From: Opitutales bacterium
GTDB lineage: Bacteria; Verrucomicrobiota; Verrucomicrobiia; Opitutales; T3Sed10-336
DNA length: 25,149 nt
Direction of reading: 5' to 3'
NCBI GenBank assembly: GCA_007132315.1
Contig: SLOW01000340.1
Coordinates: forward strand, 1-25,149
In this document: one piece after another, positions 15,311 through 21,814 of the stretch
Layout of the letters: each line of letters opens with the position of its first letter
Numbering within the stretch: position 1 is the first letter of the stretch
The notes under the pieces: generated by a model
Told to the model about the DNA's origin: nothing
Seen by the model: only the letters and a program-made list of their open reading frames with translations
Database searches by the model: none
Position numbers and translations under genes: made by a program

Positions 15311-16126
15311 TCAGGACGTTGCGGCGTGAGTCGAGCGCGTGCCGATGCGCCCTACGAAGCGGTCGAGCAGGCGTACCTGGATCATCTGATCGCCGGCGAG
15401 TGCGGTGGCCGTTTCGGACAGGATCGTTGCCTTCTCTTCGTCGGTCATCCGGATCTGTTGGCGGTATTCAATCAAGCGGCAGCGCAGCTCGAGCCATTCC
15501 GACTTGAACTCTCGGGCCTTGGGTTGGGCGCCCAGTTGCTGACAAAGCCGCAACTTTTCGCGGGGCGTGTGTTGTCCGTCAAAATCCCTCGAGACGTGGC
15601 GCATGCACGCGACGGTGGCGTCGTCGAGCGAAGCCGTGTCAAACCCGAGGACACGGGCGCGCAGCGTGAACAGGGTGTCGCCCGCCTGGCGACGCGATAT
15701 CCGCAGCGCCGCGGCGGTGGTGGTTTCGTCCCAGCGCTCCAGTTCCCGCGCCACCACAACGAAGCGTTCCCTGGGATCGAGGTGAAAGAGGGCGGCGCAT
15801 GGAAAATCGCCGGCCGGTATGTCCACGGCCCGCAGTGCGAACAGATTTCCGGCCAGCAGGCGTTCGAAATCGGCCACCTTGCGGGTGAACGGCAGGAATT
15901 TCCACAGGTCGGCCAGCAGGTGGCCGGCCCGTCGGCGCCGATCGTTCGGATCGTGAGCCCCGGAGAGGCCCAGGAATTCCGTGATCAGGTTCAGATAGGG
16001 CTCGGCAAGTTCGACGTAGGCACGACTATCGCCTTGGCGGGCGAGCCGCAGCAGACGACGCAGTTGCGCGCGGAGTTGCCGAGAACAGGGTGTGCTGTCA
16101 GTCGGAAGGGACATAACTGCTTTCAT
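15311..16126 (-). CDS. Sigma-70/ECF-like protein with a C-terminal extension
   Basis: The 271-residue protein looks like a diverged ECF sigma factor. Residues about 24-95 (LLRLARQGDSRAYVELAEPYL and on to LLADLWKFLPFTRKVADFERLL) follow sigma region 2, including a Trp-Lys-Phe-Leu-Pro stretch where ECF factors have W-R-x-L. Residues about 115-160 (LDPRERFVVVARELERWDETTTAAALRISRRQAGDTLFTLRARVLG) follow region 4, with a helix-turn-helix. A tail of about 110 residues, rich in Arg and Glu with CMRHVSRDF, is not part of a normal ECF factor. The match is by eye and diverged, so promoter recognition is not certain. An in-frame ATG at 16114 is an alternative start. It follows the acidic-protein gene by 48 bases on the same strand. 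No anti-sigma factor with a membrane segment is adjacent. Confidence 0.6.
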   Translation of the reverse strand: MKAVMSLPTDSTPCSRQLRAQLRRLLRLARQGDSRAYVELAEPYLNLITEFLGLSGAHDPNDRRRRAGHLLADLWKFLPFTRKVADFERLLAGNLFALRAVDIPAGDFPCAALFHLDPRERFVVVARELERWDETTTAAALRISRRQAGDTLFTLRARVLGFDTASLDDATVACMRHVSRDFDGQHTPREKLRLCQQLGAQPKAREFKSEWLELRCRLIEYRQQIRMTDEEKATILSETATALAGDQMIQVRLLDRFVGRIGTRSTHAATS

Positions 16127-16174
16127 CAGAGTGAAGGCGAACCTCGATTCAATCTCTCAACGTAGGCAAACGGC

Positions 16175-16894
16175 TCAGTCTTCGTCGGTGAAACGATGAT
16201 TGGCTTCGTCGCGGCAGTATTGAATCACTCTGAGCCAGATTTCTCTCAGATCGAATAGTTGGGCCAGCGCTTCGCGGTGGTAGTCCGTGGTCGGCTGAGC
16301 GTTCAATCGTGAAATGTCGTCCAGAATGCGCATGGATTGTTTGAGGTCGTTCTTGGCCCGTTTGAGTTGTGCGACGCAAAGGGCGAAGTCTCCCATATCC
16401 AGAGCATGGATGGCGAAAAGAGCATGGGTTTCCCCCCGGTGGAGGGATTTTTGATAAGATTGGACGAGCATGGCGGGAATCCGGTTCGCCGGATTGACCA
16501 CGAGCCGTTCCCAGGCCTGGTTGAGGCGGATGTACAGGGACTTGGTGGCGATGAAGATCGGGTGGCGGTACAGGGTGTACGGATCCAGCGGATCCTCGGC
16601 ATCCTCTTCCTCCAGTTTGCCTTCGGTCTCGGCGAGAAAATCCTCCACCTCGGGATCGGGCTCGCCCTCCGGAGGCTGGGCTGTCGCCCAGTCGCCGGAA
16701 TCCCAGCCCATTCCCGCGGCCACGCGATCAAGTCGGTCGGGGCGATCGCCAAACCGTTGATACAGCTCGAGATACCGTTGGAAAAGTTCCTCCTGCTCGC
16801 GCAGGTACCTTTCCCAATCGAACTCACTCCAAGCCAGATCGCTCCGGTCGTCCCAATCGCCTTCGGAAAAACTCTCGAATTCGTAGTCGCTCAT
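16175..16894 (-). CDS. Hypothetical cytoplasmic protein with an acidic, aromatic N-terminal half
   Basis: I do not recognise this 239-residue protein. The first half is very acidic and rich in Trp, Tyr and Phe (for example SEFDWERYLREQEELFQRYLELYQRF), then Pro/Glu-rich and probably unfolded (EGEPDPEVEDF, EEEDAEDPLDP). From about residue 108 it is a compact, mostly helical domain starting HPIFIATKSLYIRLNQAWERLV and including ALFAIHALDMGDFALCVAQLKRAKNDLKQSMRILDDI, perhaps a four-helix bundle. There is no signal peptide or membrane segment. It lies 74 bases after enolase and 48 bases before the sigma-like gene, all on one strand. It could therefore be functionally tied to the latter, for example as a regulator of it, but nothing in the sequence proves that. 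Confidence 0.75.
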   Translation of the reverse strand: MSDYEFESFSEGDWDDRSDLAWSEFDWERYLREQEELFQRYLELYQRFGDRPDRLDRVAAGMGWDSGDWATAQPPEGEPDPEVEDFLAETEGKLEEEDAEDPLDPYTLYRHPIFIATKSLYIRLNQAWERLVVNPANRIPAMLVQSYQKSLHRGETHALFAIHALDMGDFALCVAQLKRAKNDLKQSMRILDDISRLNAQPTTDYHREALAQLFDLREIWLRVIQYCRDEANHRFTDED

Positions 16895-16968
16895 CAGAGA
16901 AAGGTCCTACTTCGGATTCACTGTGCCTCGGAGTGCGGAAAGATCAACCTCATTCCGCAAAAATCCGA

Positions 16969-18279
16969 TTACAGCTTGCCTCCGTAGATGGCGTTGGCGC
17001 CCAGTTCCTCTTCAATGCGCAGAAGTTGGTTGTACTTGCAGACGCGGTCGGTCCGGCAGAGCGAGCCGGTTTTGATCTGGCCGGCATTGGTGGCGACCGC
17101 GATGTCGGCGATGGTGGTGTCCTCGGTCTCGCCCGAACGGTGTGAGATCACCGAGGTGTAACGCGCTTCCCGAGCCATTTCGATGGCATCGAAGGTTTCG
17201 GTGAGGGTGCCGATCTGATTGACCTTTACGAGAATCGAGTTAGCCACGCCGAGGTCGATGCCTTTCTTGAGGAAGCCGGTGTTGGTGACGAACAGGTCGT
17301 CGCCGACGAGCTGAGTTGTTTCGCCGATGGCGTCGGTCAGTTGTTTCCACCCGTCCCAGTCGTTTTCGTCGCAGCCGTCTTCGATTGACAGGATGGGGTA
17401 CTTTTTCTGCAGGTCGCGGTAAAAATCGACCATTTCGCCCGCGGTCCGCTTGGACTGGTCGGATTTGTGGAATTCGTACCGTCCGGTCTTGGCGTTGTAG
17501 AACTCGGAGGCGGCCACGTCGAGGGCGATGAAGATATCCTTGCCGAGCTTGTACCCGGCCTTCTTGACCGCCTGGGCGATCACTTCGAGGGCTTCCGCAT
17601 TGGAGGCGAGCCCCGGCGCGAATCCGCCTTCGTCGCCCACCGCGGTGGCGAGTCCCTTGCCCTTGAGCACGCCTTTCAGAGCGTGGAAAATTTCGGTGCC
17701 CATGCGCAGGGCCTCGCGAAAGCTGTCGGCACCCTTGGGCATGATCATGAATTCCTGTATGTCGATGGGGGCGTCCGAGTGGGCGCCGCCGTTCATGATG
17801 TTCATCATCGGAACGGGCAGCACCTTGGCGTTGCTTCCTCCGAGATAGCGGTAGAGCGGGAGTTCACACGAATCCGCCGCGGCGCGCGCCGCGGCGAGGG
17901 AGACACCGAGAATGGCGTTGGCGCCGAGCTTCTTCTTGGTCGGCGTTCCGTCGAGCTCGAGCATGGCCCGGTCCACAGCCACCTGGTCGGTGGCATCCAT
18001 TCCGACCAGGGCCGGAAGGATTTTGTCCTCCACGTTCCGCACGGCCTTGAGCACACCCTTGCCCAGGTAGCGCTTCTTGCCGTCCACCCCTTTGGGCATC
18101 TGTTTCGGGCCCAACCCGCCGTCGCGCAATTCCAGCGCCTCATGTTCGCCTGTGCTGGCTCCCGAAGGTACGGCCGCGCGGCCCATAGCCCCGCTTTCGA
18201 GCTCGACGTCCACCTCGACGGTGGGATTGCCTCGCGAATCCAGAATTTCCCTGGCACGGATATCGATGATGGAATTCAT
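16969..18279 (-). CDS. eno: Enolase (phosphopyruvate hydratase)
   Basis: The 436-residue protein has the full enolase sequence: IIDIRAREILDSRGNPTVEV at the start, SGASTGEHEALELRD (flexible loop), GGAHSDAPIDIQEFMI, ATAVGDEGGFAP with the catalytic Glu region, LSIEDGCDENDWDGW with metal ligands, VGDDLFVTN, and ILVKVNQIGTLTET with the catalytic Lys. It ends with VISHRSGETEDTTIADIAVA. It interconverts 2-phosphoglycerate and phosphoenolpyruvate in glycolysis and gluconeogenesis and uses Mg2+. The frame is open upstream to 18486, but the ATG at 18279 matches the family start and is preceded by GGGAG 4 bases upstream. It heads a same-strand run with the two unknown genes after it and is divergent from the tRNA. 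Confidence 0.97.
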   Translation of the reverse strand: MNSIIDIRAREILDSRGNPTVEVDVELESGAMGRAAVPSGASTGEHEALELRDGGLGPKQMPKGVDGKKRYLGKGVLKAVRNVEDKILPALVGMDATDQVAVDRAMLELDGTPTKKKLGANAILGVSLAAARAAADSCELPLYRYLGGSNAKVLPVPMMNIMNGGAHSDAPIDIQEFMIMPKGADSFREALRMGTEIFHALKGVLKGKGLATAVGDEGGFAPGLASNAEALEVIAQAVKKAGYKLGKDIFIALDVAASEFYNAKTGRYEFHKSDQSKRTAGEMVDFYRDLQKKYPILSIEDGCDENDWDGWKQLTDAIGETTQLVGDDLFVTNTGFLKKGIDLGVANSILVKVNQIGTLTETFDAIEMAREARYTSVISHRSGETEDTTIADIAVATNAGQIKTGSLCRTDRVCKYNQLLRIEEELGANAIYGGKL

Positions 18280-18415
18280 ACAACTCCCGGTTTGATCGCT
18301 GTAAGTGGTTTTGGCAAATGATTTCCTAGGGAACGTCCAACCGGGCGGGGCTTTTTGCGGAGGACGGTAAAACGGGTAAAACGCAAGGGTCGGGGTTTTT
18401 ATTTTCGCAAAGCGC

Positions 18416-18444
18416 TTGACGTCCCGAAGCGGGGTTTTAGGTGT
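18416..18444 (+). promoter_or_regulatory. Possible promoter of the tRNA-Gln gene
   Basis: TTGACG at 18416-18421 is a good -35 element 42 bases before the tRNA. At the expected distance the -10 region (around TTTTAGGTGT, 18435-18444) is poor. The remaining 18280-18415 must hold the enolase promoter on the other strand, but I could not pick one out. Confidence 0.25.
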
Positions 18445-18462
18445 TAGGGCATCAGCGCGTTT

Positions 18463-18533
18463 TGCCCGATGGTGTAATGGTAGCACAGGTGGTTTTGGTC
18501 CATCTAGTCGAGGTTCGAATCCTTGTCGGGCAG
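18463..18533 (+). tRNA. trnQ: tRNA-Gln (anticodon UUG)
   Basis: A full cloverleaf can be drawn. The acceptor arm TGCCCGA (18463-18469) pairs with TCGGGCA (18526-18532). A D-arm contains AATGGTAG. The anticodon stem GGTGG/CCATC holds the 7-base loop TTTTGGT, giving anticodon TTG. The T-arm has the loop TTCGAAT. The U1-A72 first pair and the G73 discriminator are identity marks of glutamine tRNA. CCA is not encoded. Length is 71 bases. It stands alone, divergent from enolase and in front of the IspH fusion. No clear terminator follows. A GCAGG/CCTGC hairpin at about 18555-18573 has its T-run in the loop and not after the stem. Confidence 0.93.
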
Positions 18534-18660
18534 CCCTTTGAATACCCCGTTCAGGCAGGTTTTTTCCCGCCTGCGGCCTTCGTCACGATCCGCACCGGCC
18601 GAGTGTCGGGCTCCGATGGGTTGCAAAGGCCGCCGGGCCGTGCTTGGCTGACCAGGATTT

Positions 18661-20439
18661 ATGAGTGACGACGGCATGGCAGCCCGGACGGCGGCGCGCG
18701 ACAACCGCGTGACGGCGTCCGCGGTATGGTTGTTCGACCCCGGTCACCGGGTGTTGCTGTTTCGCCGTGCCGGGGACGGCCGGCTCGGGTTGCCGGATGT
18801 CTCGGGAGTCCGCGGGGAACCGTCCGCCGAGGCGTTGGCGCGCGCACTGGACGTGGAGGAAGACGCGATCGTTCGCCTGGAAACGGTCGGTGAGTTCGCG
18901 CGCGGCTCGAACGGGGACGCGGTACGGCTCCACTTCGCCGTGACGGCGGAGGACGGGGACGTGCCGGCGGCGGCCGGCCGGTATCCGGTCGAGGCCCTGC
19001 GGGAGGCGATTGAGGCGGATCCCGGGCTGTTTTCGCGAGAGGTCCGCGACAGCCTTTCGGAGGTGCGGTGTCGTCTCATCCGCCTGCCTTATCTGGGAAT
19101 GCGGGAAAGCGATTATATCTACCAGTTTCGCACCGAACGGGAACGGAACCGCGAGGTGTACCGCATCGACGAGATTTCCGGAACGCTTTATCAAAGCCGA
19201 CTCTGCGAGGCCATCAAGCGGGTCAAGCGGACCAGCGAACGTTCGGCCGCGACGCCGGCCACACTCGATTTCGGACCGGTTTCGTACGTCCTGCCGAGTC
19301 ATTTCGGATTCTGCCTGGGCGTGCAGAACGCCATCGAACGCGCCTACGAAACCCTGGCCGCGAATCCCGGGCGGCGGGTTTTCATGCTCAGCGAGTTGAT
19401 CCACAATCCGTTCGTCAACGAAGACCTCCTGTCGCGCGGGTTGAAGTACCTGCAATCCGATACGGGCGAACCGTGCCTGAACCCGGAAACGGGCCGGCCT
19501 TACTGGAATGAAATCGGCCCCGGGGACGTGGTTGTGATACCGGCCTTCGGAGCGACCAACGAGGCCAAAGTTCGGCTGATCGAAAAGGGGATCGCCTTTC
19601 AAGATCACGACGCCACCTGCATGCTGGTGGAGAAGGTCTGGAAGGCGGCCCGCCGCTTCGGTCGCGAGGGATACACGGTGCTCATTCACGGCAAGAGCGA
19701 ACACGAGGAGACCAAGGCGACCTTCTCCAACAGCTCGGCGGCCGCGCCGAGTCTGATCGTCCGGAATCTGGAGGACGCGCGGGTGGTGGGGGCGATCATC
19801 GAGACGGAGTCGCCGGCCGAGCGCCGGAGGTTGTTTCGGCATTTCGCGGGTCAGCACACCGCCGGATTTTCGCCGGAGCGGGATCTGGATCGGATCGCGG
19901 TGGTCAACCAGACGACACTCCTGCGCAACGAAACGCTGAAAATCATCCGTTACCTGGAGGACGTGTTCTCGCGCAAGTACGGACCCGATCGCGTGCGGCA
20001 TCACCTCCATGCGGGCAGTAAGGGCGATACCCTCTGTTACGCCACCCAGGTCAACCAGAACGCGCTGGAGCGGGCTCTGGCGGCCCCGCTGGATTGCGCC
20101 CTGGTGATCGGGGGGCGCAACAGTTCGAACACCTACCAACTCCACCGGATGTGCGCCGAAATACTCGGCGACTCCGCGTTTTATATCCAGTCCGAAGCCA
20201 ACCTGCTCGGACGTGACCGGGTGCGGCACACGATCTTGCCCGCCGGGGCCGGCAAAGAGGCGACCGCCGAACTGCGGCCGTTCCTTCCCGAGGCGGACCG
20301 GCCGGTCCGGATCCTCGTCACCGGCGGCGCCTCCTGTCCGGACGGCCTGATCCAACAGGTCGTCACCCGGATCAACGGGTTCTTTGCGCCCGGCGCGCTC
20401 CGGTCGATCGACGAGGTCCTGGCGGACGTTGGCGCCTGA
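18661..20439 (+). CDS. ispH: IspH (HMBPP reductase) with an N-terminal Nudix/IDI-like domain
   Basis: The 592-residue protein has two parts. Residues about 205-592 are IspH: three [4Fe-4S] ligands Cys218 (HFGFCLGV), Cys320 (HDATCMLVEKVW) and Cys559 (GGASCPDG), the HGKSEHEET segment with Glu347 at the catalytic acid position, VVNQTTL, and the substrate-binding GGRNSSNTYQL. This enzyme reduces HMBPP to IPP and DMAPP, the last MEP step. Residues about 15-137 resemble a Nudix hydrolase or type-1 IPP isomerase: ASAVWLFDPGHRVLLFRRAGDGRLGLPDVSG and a FSREVRDSL end. The catalytic Nudix box (REUXEE) is not conserved, so this part may only bind or regulate. The ATG at 18661 follows AGGA by 3-4 bases, so the fusion is the likely native protein. 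The IspH part alone is the longer, insert-containing type. Confidence 0.9.
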   Translation: MSDDGMAARTAARDNRVTASAVWLFDPGHRVLLFRRAGDGRLGLPDVSGVRGEPSAEALARALDVEEDAIVRLETVGEFARGSNGDAVRLHFAVTAEDGDVPAAAGRYPVEALREAIEADPGLFSREVRDSLSEVRCRLIRLPYLGMRESDYIYQFRTERERNREVYRIDEISGTLYQSRLCEAIKRVKRTSERSAATPATLDFGPVSYVLPSHFGFCLGVQNAIERAYETLAANPGRRVFMLSELIHNPFVNEDLLSRGLKYLQSDTGEPCLNPETGRPYWNEIGPGDVVVIPAFGATNEAKVRLIEKGIAFQDHDATCMLVEKVWKAARRFGREGYTVLIHGKSEHEETKATFSNSSAAAPSLIVRNLEDARVVGAIIETESPAERRRLFRHFAGQHTAGFSPERDLDRIAVVNQTTLLRNETLKIIRYLEDVFSRKYGPDRVRHHLHAGSKGDTLCYATQVNQNALERALAAPLDCALVIGGRNSSNTYQLHRMCAEILGDSAFYIQSEANLLGRDRVRHTILPAGAGKEATAELRPFLPEADRPVRILVTGGASCPDGLIQQVVTRINGFFAPGALRSIDEVLADVGA

Positions 20440-20833
20440 TGCAGCGACGGGCGTTCAATTCCCGCCGGGTCCGAGAGGCTTTCTCCCCTTTACGAACGGT
20501 GGTAGGATGCGGTGGGGTGACAGGTCAACGATTGCAGTGATATTGGTGTCCGACCTGAGTTCACTATGCGGTGCTGGCTTCCTCGGTGGTTCGCCGACCC
20601 GACCCGGGTATTCAGGCTGCGCCCGAGGTCCGCAGCTCCAAGTAGGTGGACGGCGTGGAATTGATGGAGGACATGCACATTCTGAACCAAGAATTTTCGG
20701 CCGACCGGTTCGGTTTCGCCAGGGAGGGCGTGTGGAAAGTCCGTCCTGGGAGTTTGTCGAGCTTCGCCGACAGACTCCTAAAAACCAGATTTACCTTGAC
20801 GGAAAAGACGGGTGGGGTTGCTTTCTGAAGGAC
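20440..20833 (+). other. Non-coding 394-base stretch with stable hairpins before purS
   Basis: No convincing gene lies here. Short open frames on both strands have no recognisable features. Several stems can be drawn. CAGGTC (20521-20526) pairs with GACCTG (20552-20557). TGCGG (20567-20571) with CCGCA (20630-20634) encloses CCTCGG (20581-20586) with CCGAGG (20623-20628). A strong 11-pair stem, GGAGTTTGTCG (20749-20759) with CGACAGACTCC (20768-20778), has an 8-base loop and lies 55 bases before purS. No T-run follows on the plus strand, so this last stem is not a plain terminator. It could be an mRNA leader for the purine operon or a separate small RNA. I could not match it to a known riboswitch class, 6S RNA or SRP RNA. 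Confidence 0.4.
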
Positions 20834-21085
20834 GTGAAGATCACCGTTTTTGTGACACCGAAAAAGAATGTACTCGACCCTCAGGGCGCGGCTGTGGCGC
20901 ACGCCATGGAGAGTCTGGGATTCGAAAACCTAAAGGGCGTCCGAATGGGAAAAGTCATTGAACTCGAAATGGAGGAACAACCGGACGAGGGGTTTGAAGC
21001 TTCCGTGGACCGGGTGTGCCGGGACCTTCTCAGCAATCCGGTGATCGAGGATTACCGGTGGTCGGTCGAGCGGGCGCGGGAATGA
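20834..21085 (+). CDS. purS: Phosphoribosylformylglycinamidine synthase, PurS subunit
   Basis: The 83-residue protein reads KITVFVTPKKNVLDPQGAAVAHAMESLGFENLKGVRMGKVIELEM, the PurS fold signature, and ends with VIEDYRWSVE. PurS is the small structural subunit that bridges PurQ (glutaminase) and PurL (synthetase) and helps carry ammonia between them. I start at the GTG at 20834, since it gives the family length. AAGGA lies only 1 base before it, which is closer than usual, and the frame is open much further upstream, so the exact start is uncertain. Its TGA overlaps the ATG of purQ (ATGA), showing translational coupling. Confidence 0.9.
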   Translation: MKITVFVTPKKNVLDPQGAAVAHAMESLGFENLKGVRMGKVIELEMEEQPDEGFEASVDRVCRDLLSNPVIEDYRWSVERARE

Positions 21086-21807
21086 AGGCGACCGTAGTGC
21101 AATTTCCCGGTTCGAATTGTGACCGGGACGCCTTGCTCGCGTTCACCGATGCCCTCGACGTTCCGGCCCGAATGGTGTGGCACAAGGAAGTCGCGTTCGG
21201 GGACGCCGATCTGGTCGTTCTTCCCGGTGGGTTCTCCTACGGTGACTACCTGCGCTGCGGTGCCATCGCCCGGTTCTCGCCCATCATGCGTGCGGTGGCC
21301 GAATTTGCGGAGAACGGGGGCGTGGTGCTCGGAATCTGCAACGGGTTTCAGGTTCTCTGTGAAGCCGGTCTCCTGCCCGGCGCGCTGATCCGCAACGAAT
21401 GCCTGGAGTTCCGGTGCCGAACCGTCGAGCTCCGGGTGGAGGATGCCGGGCCGTTTTTCAATCGAAAGGCTCTGGGCGAAAGTCTGTCCATCCCGGTCGC
21501 GCACGGCGAGGGCAACTACCGGATCGACCCGGCGGGGCTCGAGGAACTGCGCCGGGACGCGCAGGTCCTGTTCAGGTACCGTTCCCGGGGTTCGGGCGGA
21601 GAGCCGCTCCGGGAGAATCCCAACGGTTCAATCGACGACATCGCCGGCATCCGCAATCGCCGGGGGAACGTGTTCGGCATGATGCCACATCCGGAACGCG
21701 CCGTGGCGGGCCATCATCCAAGCCGCGACGGTCTTCCCGTGTTGCGGGCGGCCCTGGCGGCGGCGGAAGCGTTTTCCGGCCGGGTCCGGGCCGGATCGAC
21801 TTCTTAA
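21082..21807 (+). CDS. purQ: Phosphoribosylformylglycinamidine synthase, PurQ (glutaminase) subunit
   Basis: The 241-residue protein is a class I glutamine amidotransferase. It starts KATVVQFPGSNCDRD, has LPGGFSYGDYLRCGAIA, the nucleophile Cys86 in LGICNGFQVL, and the His203/Glu205 pair in MMPHPERA. It releases ammonia from glutamine for FGAM synthesis. Length is slightly above that of the Bacillus-type enzyme (about 227), partly through a C-terminal Ala/Arg-rich tail. The start ATG at 21082 overlaps the purS stop. purL follows after 7 bases. The separate PurS/PurQ/PurL arrangement is that of Gram-positive bacteria, archaea and many other phyla, unlike the single large PurL of gamma-proteobacteria. 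Confidence 0.96.
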   Translation: MKATVVQFPGSNCDRDALLAFTDALDVPARMVWHKEVAFGDADLVVLPGGFSYGDYLRCGAIARFSPIMRAVAEFAENGGVVLGICNGFQVLCEAGLLPGALIRNECLEFRCRTVELRVEDAGPFFNRKALGESLSIPVAHGEGNYRIDPAGLEELRRDAQVLFRYRSRGSGGEPLRENPNGSIDDIAGIRNRRGNVFGMMPHPERAVAGHHPSRDGLPVLRAALAAAEAFSGRVRAGSTS

Positions 21808-21814
21808 TTTCGAC

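Noticed and set aside
18463..18533. The tRNA as a suppressor that could read the TAG at 10241
   Set aside because: Its anticodon is TTG, which reads CAA/CAG. A CTA anticodon would be needed.
18550..18580. Hairpin just after the tRNA as its terminator
   Set aside because: The run of six T lies inside the loop and no T-run follows the stem, so it does not fit an intrinsic terminator.
18583..20355. 590-codon open frame on the minus strand opposite ispH
   Set aside because: The plus strand encodes a complete IspH with all cluster cysteines. The antisense frame has low-complexity, Arg/Pro/Gly-rich sequence typical of GC-driven shadows. The same holds for 22262-24184 opposite purL.
20450..20472. 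CGGGCGTTCAATTCCCG, looking like a tRNA T-arm
   Set aside because: The loop and stem lengths are wrong for a T-arm, and no matching acceptor or anticodon arm is found upstream, where the ispH gene ends.
20468..20478. GGTCCGAGAGG, as in the ykkC/guanidine-I riboswitch family
   Set aside because: The other conserved blocks (CTAGGGTTCCG before it and the ACGG...CCCGGGAGA part after it) are missing, so this is probably chance.
20735..20780. GGAAAGTCC followed by CGACAGAC, reminiscent of RNase P RNA core blocks
   Set aside because: The two blocks are only about 35 bases apart and the rest of the RNase P core (300 or more bases between them, GGCTTA end) is absent. The second block is better explained as the 3' arm of an 11-pair hairpin.
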